From assembly GCA_016182365.1 (NCBI GenBank), contig JACOXO010000004.1:1-62594 (forward strand): a stretch of DNA of 62,594 bases, read 5' to 3'. A program made the position numbers and the translations under genes. Within the stretch, counting starts at the first letter, position 1. Each line of letters starts with the position of its first letter. Of this stretch, positions 34,030-42,684 are shown one piece after another. Under the pieces are notes generated by a model that was not told where the DNA came from, did not search any database, and was given only the letters and a program-made list of their open reading frames with translations. Origin of the DNA: Candidatus Gottesmanbacteria bacterium (GTDB lineage Bacteria > Patescibacteriota > Microgenomatia > JACOXO01).

Positions 34030-34716
34030 ATGGAGCATATACAGGCTTTCTCTGAGTATATACTGAATTTTGATGAGCATTTGGCTTCTTTTATTGACCA
34101 GTTCGGAGCCCTCACTTATGGAGTTTTGTTCCTTATTATTTTTGTTGAAACAGGATTAGTAGTGATGCCATTTCTACCTGGAGATTCCCTTCTGTTTATA
34201 GTTGGAGCTTTTGCTGGAGCAGGAATTATGAACATTTTTTTTCTTTGGATAGTACTGGCGGGAGCTGCAATATTGGGTGATACAGTAAATTACTGGATTG
34301 GTCATAAACTGGGAAGAAAAGTTTTTGCCAAAGAAAATTCACGAATATTTAAAAAAGACTATTTAATTAAAACCGAGAAGTTTTATGAAAAGTATGGAGG
34401 TAAAGCAGTAATTCTTGCAAGATTTGTTCCAATTGTAAGGACATTTGCCCCTTTTGTTGCCGGGATTGGTAGCATGAGTTACCCCAAATTTATTACTTAC
34501 AATATTATTGGTGGAGTTGTCTGGGTAAGCACATTTCTTTTTGCCGGATTTTTTCTGGGCAACATTCCTTTTGTTAAGGATAACTTTCACTATATGATAT
34601 TTATTATCATAGGAATTTCACTATTACCTATAGTAATTGAATATATTAAGCATAGAAAAGAGAAACACCAAAGGGGCAAAGTAGACTTTAAGGAAATCAA
34701 GCAAGTTGTGAAATAA
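34030..34716 (+). CDS. DedA/SNARE-associated family membrane protein
   Basis: 228 aa. Family motifs: FVETGLVVMPFLPGDSLLF, GDTVNYWIGHKLGR, and the conserved RFVPIVRTFAPFVAG with the functional Arg residues. DedA proteins help move phospholipids or undecaprenyl phosphate across the membrane. ATG 34030 is preferred: TGCTATAGT ends 8 nt before it, and the upstream TTG at 34021 overlaps that box. Confidence 0.93.
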   Translation: MEHIQAFSEYILNFDEHLASFIDQFGALTYGVLFLIIFVETGLVVMPFLPGDSLLFIVGAFAGAGIMNIFFLWIVLAGAAILGDTVNYWIGHKLGRKVFAKENSRIFKKDYLIKTEKFYEKYGGKAVILARFVPIVRTFAPFVAGIGSMSYPKFITYNIIGGVVWVSTFLFAGFFLGNIPFVKDNFHYMIFIIIGISLLPIVIEYIKHRKEKHQRGKVDFKEIKQVVK

Positions 34717-34734
34717 AAGAGTTTGGAGTACAAT

Positions 34735-35574
34735 ATGGCCATGGATAGAGATCGTCTTACAATAACGCTACGGAAAGATATTCTTAGAAAAGTAGATAGT
34801 TTTATTGATGGCACAACAATAAGAAACCGTTCCCATGCAATTGAGACTCTAATTTCAAGGAGTATTGCTCCAAAAATTGATACTGCTGTTATTCTTGCAG
34901 GAGGAGAAGGCATTAAATTAAGACCTGTAACTTACGAGATTCCCAAGTCATTGATCCCTATTTCAGGCAAGCCATTGGTTGAATACACAGTGGAAATGTT
35001 AAAAAGAGCAGATATTAGAAATATTATTTTTGCCATAGGACATTTGGGAGATAAGATAAGGGACCATTTTGGGGATGGATCTAAATTTGGTGTGAGGATA
35101 ACTTATAAAGAGGAAAGCAAAAGACTTGGTACAGCAGGAGCTTTAAAGAGTTCTGCTTCAGATATAAACGGTACATTTTTAACCATTCATGGTGATGTGT
35201 TAAGTCATATTAATTTATTTGATTTACTGCAGTTTCATAAAGACCAGGCAACTGTTGCCACAATGGCTTTAACTACAACTGATGATATTCAAAGCCATGG
35301 AAATGTTAGGCTTCAAGGGACTAAAATTCTTGAGTTTCAAGAAAAGCCTAACAAAGGGAAAGCTTTTTCATATCTGGTTAACGCAGGAATATACGTTTTT
35401 GAACCATCAATATTTACCTATATTCCCAAATCAGGTGAATCATATTTAGAAGAGGATATTTTTCCCAAACTTACCCAGAAGCAGGAATTATCAGGATTTA
35501 CTTTTGATGGAGCCTGGTTTGACATAACAACCCATGAGTCTTACGAAAAAGCGCTCAAGAACTGGAAACCCTAA
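34735..35574 (+). CDS. RHH DNA-binding domain fused to a sugar nucleotidyltransferase
   Basis: 279 aa. Residues about 3-45 (DRLTITLRKDILRKVDSFID then RSHAIETLI) form a CopG-type ribbon-helix-helix. Residues about 50-279 are a GlmU/RmlA-like nucleotidyltransferase: ILAGGEGIKLRPVTYEIPKSL, HGDVLSH, NAGIYVFEP, DITTHESYE. The product is likely a sugar-nucleotide; the fused RHH suggests dimerisation or autoregulation. ATG 34741 is an alternative start, 6 nt after TACAAT at 34729-34734. Confidence 0.88.
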   Translation: MAMDRDRLTITLRKDILRKVDSFIDGTTIRNRSHAIETLISRSIAPKIDTAVILAGGEGIKLRPVTYEIPKSLIPISGKPLVEYTVEMLKRADIRNIIFAIGHLGDKIRDHFGDGSKFGVRITYKEESKRLGTAGALKSSASDINGTFLTIHGDVLSHINLFDLLQFHKDQATVATMALTTTDDIQSHGNVRLQGTKILEFQEKPNKGKAFSYLVNAGIYVFEPSIFTYIPKSGESYLEEDIFPKLTQKQELSGFTFDGAWFDITTHESYEKALKNWKP

Positions 35575-35647
35575 ACTATTTACTTTTTCATATAAAATAT
35601 GATACGCTTTGGAGTGTATTATTATTTTAAATTTAAGGAGGATTAAT

Positions 35648-35854
35648 ATGTCTAGAGAATTTAGTGTCAGGCCAGATATGATTGGAGGAGGTTATACAGT
35701 AGTGCCAAAAACAGAAGGTCCTGCAATAATAAAGGTAATTCCTCCTGATGTGAATCCGGAATCTCTACAAGTTGTTGATATGGCTGTTATAAAACCGATG
35801 TTACCGATAGAAATAAATCCAAATAAACAATCTATACTTTCTGGAACTTTCTAA
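35648..35854 (+). CDS. Small hypothetical protein with strong Shine-Dalgarno
   Basis: 68 aa, proline- and valine-rich, no membrane segment (MSREFSVRPDMIGGGYTVVP at the start). AAGGAGG at 35635-35641 sits 6 nt before ATG 35648, one of the few strong ribosome-binding sites in the window, so it is probably well translated. Its end overlaps the 3' end of lexA by 23 bp, convergent. Function unknown. Confidence 0.7.
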   Translation: MSREFSVRPDMIGGGYTVVPKTEGPAIIKVIPPDVNPESLQVVDMAVIKPMLPIEINPNKQSILSGTF

Positions 35855-36461
35855 TTAGGCCGACGACGATTCCTTGAATTTTGACTTCGGTTGTGAAAAT
35901 TGGAGCCATTTTGGAATTGGCGGGTTCCAATCTTACTCTACTTGGTTCAAAAAATATCCGTTTTAAGGTTGCAAGTCCGTTTGAAAGTATGGCAACAACA
36001 ATATCCCCATTTTTAGCATCAGTTTGGTGCTGAATTACAACATAATCACCATCAAGTATTCCATCTTCTATCATTGATTCACCTTTTACTTGTAGAACAT
36101 AAGCTGTTTTTCCTCTGGTTACCATCCAGGGTGCAACCTGAAGGTATAAGTTGGGGTCTGTGTGGGGCTCAAGGGGCGATCCAGCTGCTACATACCCTAG
36201 TACCGGAAGATCAAGTCCCTGGTCTCCCATTTCAAACCTGGTTGCTTCCCTTACGATTTCAATACCTCTTTTGGATCCTACTAATTTTTTAATAAATCCT
36301 TTTCTCTCCAGCTTGCTTATATGCTCATGTACTGTTGCTACACTGCTTAGTCCCACGCTGTCTCCAATTTCCCGTAAAGTTGGCGCATATCCGTGGCGGG
36401 ATATAAATTGAGCGCAAAATTCAAGTATTTGTCTTTCTCTAGGGTATAAAACTGGTGGCAT
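35832..36461 (-). CDS. lexA: LexA repressor
   Basis: 209 aa. N-terminal winged helix (YPRERQILEFCAQFISRHGY; TLREIGDSVGLSS), self-cleavage site Ala93-Gly94 and catalytic Ser129 (GESM) and Lys167 (LATLKR) of the S24 domain. It controls the SOS response. uvrB is divergent 233 bp away. I did not find a clear GAAC-N4-GTTC box; ACGAACATTTTTT at about 36480 is only half of one. Confidence 0.95.
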   Translation of the reverse strand: MPPVLYPRERQILEFCAQFISRHGYAPTLREIGDSVGLSSVATVHEHISKLERKGFIKKLVGSKRGIEIVREATRFEMGDQGLDLPVLGYVAAGSPLEPHTDPNLYLQVAPWMVTRGKTAYVLQVKGESMIEDGILDGDYVVIQHQTDAKNGDIVVAILSNGLATLKRIFFEPSRVRLEPANSKMAPIFTTEVKIQGIVVGLIRKFQKV

Positions 36462-36560
36462 ATTTATTTTCTTAAACTAATACGAACATTTTTTATATTA
36501 TCCATAATATCTCCATATGGTCAATAGAATAAACCAGATCAAATATAGTCAGTTAGTATT

Positions 36561-36661
36561 GTCATTCCGACTGATCCCGCAGGATGCGGGAGAATGGAGG
36601 AATCTTTAGTAATCATGAATCGCTAAAGATCCTTCGACTCGCTACGCTCGCTCAGGATGAC
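36561..36661. repeat. Long imperfect hairpin repeat (GTCATTCC...GGATGAC)
   Basis: Arms GTCATTCCGA and TCAGGATGAC with internal GGAATCTTTAG against CTAAAGATCC and a small hairpin GATCCCGCAGGATGCGGGA. The right half carries CGACTCGCTACGCTCGCTCAGG, shared by dispersed repeats in many bacterial genomes. It lies between lexA and uvrB, where regulatory DNA would be expected. Confidence 0.8.
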
Positions 36662-36694
36662 GGTATTGTGCTACAATATTAGGTCAGGAAATTT

Positions 36695-38689
36695 ATGGCT
36701 GATTTTAAACTGGACTCTACTTTTAAACCTACAGGCGACCAGCCGCAGGCAATCGAAAAATTGACAAAAGGTTTAGCTAAAAACCGTAACAATCAGGTGC
36801 TTTTAGGTGTAACCGGAAGCGGTAAAACTTTTACAATTGCCAATGTTGTTGCTAATATAAATAAGCCATCTCTAGTTATATCTCACAATAAGACCTTAGC
36901 AGCCCAGCTTTACCAGGAGTTTAGAGATTTTTTTCCAAAAAACGCCGTTTCCTACTTCGTGTCATATTATGATTATTACCAGCCTGAAGCATATGTTCCC
37001 TCAACAGATACATATATAGAAAAGGAGACAGAGATAAATGAAGAAATAGACAAGTTAAGGCTGTCAGCAACCACAAATTTATTAACAAGAAAAGACACTT
37101 TAGTGGTTGCCTCTGTTTCATGTATCTACAACATCGGTTCACCCAAAGAGTACGGAAATTTTGTTCTGGAAATTAAAAAAGGAATGCTATTGTCATTCGA
37201 ATCAATATTTGCCCGGCTTGCTTCACTTCAATATTCAAGAAGTGACTTCGGATTTCACCGGGGTACATTTAGAGTCAGAGGTAATTATATAGATATTTTT
37301 CCGGCTTATGATGATATGGCAATAAGAATGTATCAGGATAACGAAAAGATTGGAAAGATGCAGAAAATAAATCCGCTTGATGGTTTAGTAACTGAGGAGC
37401 TGGAAGGGACTGTTATTTATCCGGCAAAGCACTACATGACAAACCCCAACACCTATAAAGATGTGTTTGTAAAGATAAGAGAAGATTTGGGAAAACAGGT
37501 TACCTATTTTAAAAAGCAGAATAAGCTTATAGAAGCGCAAAGGATTGAACAGAGGGTAAATTATGATTTAGAAATGATTGAGGCTTTAGGTTATGTAAAC
37601 GGTATTGAGAACTATTCTAGATACTTTGACGGCAGAAATCCCGGAGATCCTCCTTACAGTTTATTAGATTACTATACCCAAACATATGGCGATGACTGGC
37701 TTTTGGTTATTGATGAATCGCATATGACAGTACCGCAAATAAGGGGTATGTACAACGGAGACAGATCAAGAAAACAAACTCTTATAGATTTTGGTTTTAG
37801 ATTGCCGGCAAGTTTGGATAACAGGCCGTTAACATTTGTTGAATTTAACCAAAGGAAGCCAAATACAATTTATGTTTCGGCAACTCCAGCAGATTATGAA
37901 GTCAATATAGCCAGAGAAACAGATAGTATAGTTGAACAACTGATTAGGCCTACAGGACTTATTGATCCACCAATATCTATAAGAAAGTCAGAAAATCAGA
38001 TACCAGATTTAATTTCGGAGATTAACAAAAGAGTTGCCAAAAAAGAAAGAGTTTTAGTTGTCACTTTGACTAAAAGAAATGCAGAGGATCTAACTACTTA
38101 TCTTAAAGAAAAGGAAATCAGGGTAAATTATCTACATTCTGACATCCTGACTCTTGATAGAAGCGATATTTTAGATCAGCTAAGAATCGGTGAGTATGAT
38201 GTGATTGTAGGAATTAATTTGCTTAGGGAAGGTCTTGATCTTCCTGAAGTATCTCTAGTTGCTATATTGGATGCTGATAAGGAAGGATTTTTACGAAGCG
38301 ATACATCACTTATCCAGACAATGGGTAGAGCTGCCAGAAACAGCGCCTCTCAGGTTATTTTGTATGCAGACAGGACAACAGATTCTATGAAAAGAGCAAT
38401 AGTAGAGGTTACTAGAAGAAGGAATATTCAGCTTGAGTATAATAAAAAACACCGGATTACTCCAGCAACTGTAATAAAACCAATAAGGAAAAAGCTTATT
38501 GAACGAGAAAAGGAAATTGAGGACGTATCAGAGAAAGTACTGTTAACGATTAATAAAGACGATTTAGTACTACAGGATAAGAAAAAGATTATTAAAACTC
38601 TTACTCTTGCCATGAAAGAAGCGGCAGCTGATTTAGATTTTGAACTTGCTACAAAATTAAGAGATAAGATAAAAGATATCAGTATTTAG
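36695..38689 (+). CDS. uvrB: Excinuclease ABC subunit B
   Basis: 664 aa. Walker A GVTGSGKT at residues 38-45, the beta-hairpin region YYDYYQPEAYVP, DEAD-like IDESH, helicase motifs (LREGLDLPEVSLV; QTMGRAARN) and a C-terminal UVR motif (EAAADLDFELATKLRDKI). It verifies DNA damage with UvrA and loads UvrC. TACAAT lies upstream in a 33-nt leader region. Confidence 0.97.
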   Translation: MADFKLDSTFKPTGDQPQAIEKLTKGLAKNRNNQVLLGVTGSGKTFTIANVVANINKPSLVISHNKTLAAQLYQEFRDFFPKNAVSYFVSYYDYYQPEAYVPSTDTYIEKETEINEEIDKLRLSATTNLLTRKDTLVVASVSCIYNIGSPKEYGNFVLEIKKGMLLSFESIFARLASLQYSRSDFGFHRGTFRVRGNYIDIFPAYDDMAIRMYQDNEKIGKMQKINPLDGLVTEELEGTVIYPAKHYMTNPNTYKDVFVKIREDLGKQVTYFKKQNKLIEAQRIEQRVNYDLEMIEALGYVNGIENYSRYFDGRNPGDPPYSLLDYYTQTYGDDWLLVIDESHMTVPQIRGMYNGDRSRKQTLIDFGFRLPASLDNRPLTFVEFNQRKPNTIYVSATPADYEVNIARETDSIVEQLIRPTGLIDPPISIRKSENQIPDLISEINKRVAKKERVLVVTLTKRNAEDLTTYLKEKEIRVNYLHSDILTLDRSDILDQLRIGEYDVIVGINLLREGLDLPEVSLVAILDADKEGFLRSDTSLIQTMGRAARNSASQVILYADRTTDSMKRAIVEVTRRRNIQLEYNKKHRITPATVIKPIRKKLIEREKEIEDVSEKVLLTINKDDLVLQDKKKIIKTLTLAMKEAAADLDFELATKLRDKIKDISI

Positions 38690-38772
38690 TAAATATATAC
38701 ACTTCTTTCTACTTTTTATTTCCCTGACAATGTGATACAAAATACCCACTAGGGTATGAGCCCTTAGTTTTG

Positions 38773-41700
38773 ATGTATAAACTTTGCAAGTACTTACCAA
38801 AAATAAGAACACTGGTAGGGAAGTCAAAGGGGGTTGTTATTGCCTTATTAATACTTTTAAATAGCGTATATCCTGTTCTTGCTGCAACCTTCACAGCTGG
38901 AATGGCAAAGAGAGATGCACCTGGACCATTTACAGCAGCTCCCATAGTCCAGGGTGATCCTAATAACTTATCCTCTTTGACTGATGATGTAGTATCTCTT
39001 TCCCGAGGAACCCAAGTATCAGGTAACTTCTATGCTGATTTTGATGGACTGGCTGGCTCAGCAGTTGTCTGGTGGACTCCTGAGTTTGCCTATGATGCTC
39101 TTTCGGCAACAGCTGATCATTATATTTGGTATGTTAGCAGTAGCTACTTCTTAGCTTATGAATATGATAATGATCGATATAACCTAACGGTTGGTGGTCA
39201 ATCAATGACAGTATCGTCTAATGTTGCAGCAGGTACAACATATAGTCTAGTTGCCAGATGGGATACACAAACCAAGATTGATGGAACAAACTATGCCTGT
39301 TTGTCCATTGATGATTCTCATACTTGTGGAGCTACAACTGCTCCTACTGCTGGAGCTCCTGATGCAACTATCTACATTGGAGGAAATGGAACTACAGGAG
39401 GAGGATCAGGACTCATTGAAGGATTAACAATTTATAGACGTGTTCTTTATGATGGAACCAATGGTATTAACGTAGGTAATGGAGATGAGATTAACTCAAT
39501 CTCAGGGTCAACAGATCAAGATCCAACCTTAATAACAGGTTCTTGGGATGTAGTCTTTGCTCTTCCAACAAACTCTTCAACTGGAGCTCTTTCAACAGGA
39601 ACTGGTAACGCCTGGACCCATCCGCACTTATCAAACCTTACTTACACTTCAACTACTAATACTGGAGGATTCATGTTAAATGGGACTTATTCTACAGACT
39701 CGTTTACTCCAATAGGGGGTCTTACTCCAACTGATTCAACCGGTACTTCACTGAGCTTTGATGGGGGAGATCAAGTAGTAACAAGGGATCATAGTAGTTT
39801 GGATTTTACTACCAGTTATTCTATTGAGGCGTGGGTCTATTTTGATAACCTAAACGCTGGGTATCCAATAGTAACAAAATGGAAAGGTGCTGGAGACCAG
39901 CGTTCTTATAGTTTCGCAACGGATTTTAATGCTGGGAATTTCGATGAGTTTTACTTAGCTGTAGATGATGACGGGTTTGCACCTGGTGATGCTTTTGTTA
40001 CTAGTACCAATGCAAATTTAACTACCTCAACCTGGTATCATCTTGCGGCAACATATAGTGGTAGTGCTGTCAAGCTTTATAAAAATGGAGTTGAGCTATC
40101 AACATCTACCAGTGGTACTCTTCCTTCGACAACATTTGATAGTACAGCAAAACTATCAATTGGCGGATTTGACGGGAGTACGAGTGGTCTTTTACCTGGA
40201 AAAATGGATGAAGTTCGTGTGTGGAATACTGTTCGAACACAAAACCAGATAAAGGAAAATATGTATGCCAGTTTAACCGGTAGTGAAGCAGGTTTAGCAG
40301 GATATTGGAAGTTAAGTGAAGGGAGTGGTCAGGCTGTTGCCGACTCAACAGCGAATGATAATGATGGAACATTGGGAGTGGATTCTGGATCAGCCTCAGA
40401 CGATCCAACTTGGTCCACCTCGGCTCCAGCCCCAACCCTTTCAGCCCTTGCTGCTTCAGAAAAAATTTATGCTGGAGGATATAAATATACATCCTCAGCT
40501 GCTACAGAAGGGATATATATTGACGAAACAGTAACCGCAGGAGATGATTGGGCAGTTCGTGCCCTTGCCCACTCAGATGGAACCTGTACCCCTAAGATTA
40601 TTTTGTATGATCAAACAGGAACTGCTGAGATAGGTTCACTAACTGGTACCACAACCTCAACCAGAGCTGCTCCTGATATATTTATCCTTGCCGGAGAAGC
40701 TCCTGCTTCTTCAACAACACTACGAGTAAAATTAATTAACACTGCCTCCTCAGGTGTTTGTTACTGGCACCAGGTGGAGGTACTATCAGACGGTTGGGAT
40801 GATCCTTCGATAGAAACAGGAACTGCTCCCACTAACGTTGGTACCCCAACCACATCAGCTCAAAGCTCAACCCAAGCCCATAGTGATACAAACAGTTGGA
40901 AAGTAATCTCAGATGCTGTAGATGAAGGAATTAAACGCTCAATCACCACAACTAGCGGTAACTACTATGGAATGGGAGGATGGATCTATGCGGATACCTC
41001 CGGAACAGTGGACTTGGATGTCCCTAACTTTCAAGACGGAGCAACAACTGAAGTTACCAGTAGTGGTAATAATTCCTGGAAGCACTTGACCAGTGTAAAC
41101 AGAGCTTCTGCTGCAACTTCAGACCTACAGTTTCTAAGTAACGCCTCCCAGACATTTTATGTTGATGATGTGTATTCAGTTGGACTTACAAATGTTTCCC
41201 TAACCATAACTCCGGCTTCAGAGGCCAACTCAACAGAAACTACAGGATTAAGGGTAGATGGTAGAGACTCCTATGTAGAGTCCTCCCAATCTGATCAAAC
41301 AACAACCTCTGGTTATGTTAAGTTCAACTGGACTCCCCGTCACTCTGCAACAAATAGTATAGCATTTACAGAAACCACCTCTGATGATGCCTATATACTA
41401 ACTATGAGTGGAGACAGTGATGATTATATACAGCTATATTGGAATGGTGCAAATATAGTAACAATGGCTTATTCAATGAACGGAACAACTGGCTCTAAGA
41501 ATTGGGATGCATCAGGACAAATTTCAGCTAATACAACCTATACAGCAATTGTTTCCTATACAGGTGGAGACAAGATTAAATTTTTGGTCGATGGTAATAC
41601 TGTAATTACCCTAGACTTAATTCCTGCAGCATTTGCTGCTGCACCTGACGATATTTATTTTGGGAGTGATGCAAGTTCAGCAAATCAAGGAGATAGCGTA

Positions 41701-42621
41701 TTTGGGTCAATTTCCTATGCGCCAACAGCCACACCTACACCAAGTCAACAGTCATCTTCATCATCAAGTGCTCCAACCACCTGTACTGATCCAGCTTCAC
41801 AATCACCACCAACAATATTCGCTGGTTCAACAACAACAACAACAGCTACACTATTCTTCTCAGGAGCTGGTTCCCCCTTAACTGCCTATGGACTAAGGTT
41901 TGGTACTAAACCAGGAGTATATACCTATGGTTCTCTTAACATAGCTCAAAAGAGTAATACCTCAACTACCATTAATTACCTTCTTCCCAATACCACCTAT
42001 TATTTCCAGCTTCAAGGCAGAAATAACTGCACAGGAGGTAGTTGGAGTAATGAATTCTCTATAAAAACCAAACCACTACAACTTTCTATTCTTCCTCAAC
42101 GAACACTTGAGATAACCAATACTGTAATTGAATCACAACCTATACAACTACTTACTCCAACCCCAACTCCTACAATTGCAGGAGTAACTACTACTCCAAC
42201 CAGTACTCCTACACCTACCCGCCTGACAGCGCCTGAAGACGCAGTCAATGGCGGGCAGGCTCCAATCCCAGAACCTATTGAAGAAGTAACCATAACAGTT
42301 CTAGATACTCAACAACAACCAATAGCTGGAGCAAATGTAACTTTACATTCAGATCCTAAACAAGGTATCACAGACAACGAAGGAAAGGTAACCTTCACTG
42401 ATGTTGAAAGAGGAGAACATACCCTTATTGTTAAGTCTAATAACTTCACAGGTGAACAGAAACTTAATCTAATAGGTGATAAAGACTTTTTCAATGTATC
42501 TGTTACTATCCAGCCTAAGACAAGTTATACAGGAACAATAATGGGATTAATGATAGGTTTAGTTATTGGAGGCTCTGCAGTATTTATTAGTTTAGGTCGT
42601 AGGAAAAAGGCTTTAATTTAA
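38773..42621 (+). CDS. Giant surface protein: LamG domains, FN3, CarboxypepD_reg-like domain, C-terminal anchor
   Basis: 1282 aa. Signal/anchor helix (about residues 20-38, ending VLAAT), two to three concanavalin-like/LamG units (SYSIEAWVYF; WYHLAATYSGSAVKLYKNG; KMDEVRVWN), CBM-like stretches, an FN3-type domain, a Thr/Pro linker, an Ig-like prealbumin domain (PIAGANVTLHSD) and a final membrane helix plus RRKK. Probably an adhesin for attachment to a host or polymers. A palindromic element is inserted in frame in the linker. ATG 38773 follows an in-frame TTG. Confidence 0.85.
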   Translation: MYKLCKYLPKIRTLVGKSKGVVIALLILLNSVYPVLAATFTAGMAKRDAPGPFTAAPIVQGDPNNLSSLTDDVVSLSRGTQVSGNFYADFDGLAGSAVVWWTPEFAYDALSATADHYIWYVSSSYFLAYEYDNDRYNLTVGGQSMTVSSNVAAGTTYSLVARWDTQTKIDGTNYACLSIDDSHTCGATTAPTAGAPDATIYIGGNGTTGGGSGLIEGLTIYRRVLYDGTNGINVGNGDEINSISGSTDQDPTLITGSWDVVFALPTNSSTGALSTGTGNAWTHPHLSNLTYTSTTNTGGFMLNGTYSTDSFTPIGGLTPTDSTGTSLSFDGGDQVVTRDHSSLDFTTSYSIEAWVYFDNLNAGYPIVTKWKGAGDQRSYSFATDFNAGNFDEFYLAVDDDGFAPGDAFVTSTNANLTTSTWYHLAATYSGSAVKLYKNGVELSTSTSGTLPSTTFDSTAKLSIGGFDGSTSGLLPGKMDEVRVWNTVRTQNQIKENMYASLTGSEAGLAGYWKLSEGSGQAVADSTANDNDGTLGVDSGSASDDPTWSTSAPAPTLSALAASEKIYAGGYKYTSSAATEGIYIDETVTAGDDWAVRALAHSDGTCTPKIILYDQTGTAEIGSLTGTTTSTRAAPDIFILAGEAPASSTTLRVKLINTASSGVCYWHQVEVLSDGWDDPSIETGTAPTNVGTPTTSAQSSTQAHSDTNSWKVISDAVDEGIKRSITTTSGNYYGMGGWIYADTSGTVDLDVPNFQDGATTEVTSSGNNSWKHLTSVNRASAATSDLQFLSNASQTFYVDDVYSVGLTNVSLTITPASEANSTETTGLRVDGRDSYVESSQSDQTTTSGYVKFNWTPRHSATNSIAFTETTSDDAYILTMSGDSDDYIQLYWNGANIVTMAYSMNGTTGSKNWDASGQISANTTYTAIVSYTGGDKIKFLVDGNTVITLDLIPAAFAAAPDDIYFGSDASSANQGDSVFGSISYAPTATPTPSQQSSSSSSAPTTCTDPASQSPPTIFAGSTTTTTATLFFSGAGSPLTAYGLRFGTKPGVYTYGSLNIAQKSNTSTTINYLLPNTTYYFQLQGRNNCTGGSWSNEFSIKTKPLQLSILPQRTLEITNTVIESQPIQLLTPTPTPTIAGVTTTPTSTPTPTRLTAPEDAVNGGQAPIPEPIEEVTITVLDTQQQPIAGANVTLHSDPKQGITDNEGKVTFTDVERGEHTLIVKSNNFTGEQKLNLIGDKDFFNVSVTIQPKTSYTGTIMGLMIGLVIGGSAVFISLGRRKKALI
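42213..42260. repeat. Family B palindrome inside a coding region
   Basis: Arms ACCTACCCGCC and GGCGGGCAGGC (one mismatch pair) flank about 26 nt. In the LamG protein it encodes TPTRLTAPEDAVNGGQAP without breaking the frame, in a low-complexity linker. The arms match family B copies near 9147 and 12268. Confidence 0.75.
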
Positions 42622-42684
42622 TTCCTCAATTGTATATAATACCCAAACCACGGAGAACCCGCGGGGTTTGATGTGTTAAAAAGT

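Noticed and set aside
36462-36560. SOS box between lexA and uvrB
   Set aside because: Only a half-site-like ACGAAC word; no GAAC-N4-GTTC or CTG-N10-CAG palindrome.
40106-40492. Minus-strand gene inside the LamG region
   Set aside because: Shadow of the LamG frame: Leu/His-rich, no domain, no start signal.
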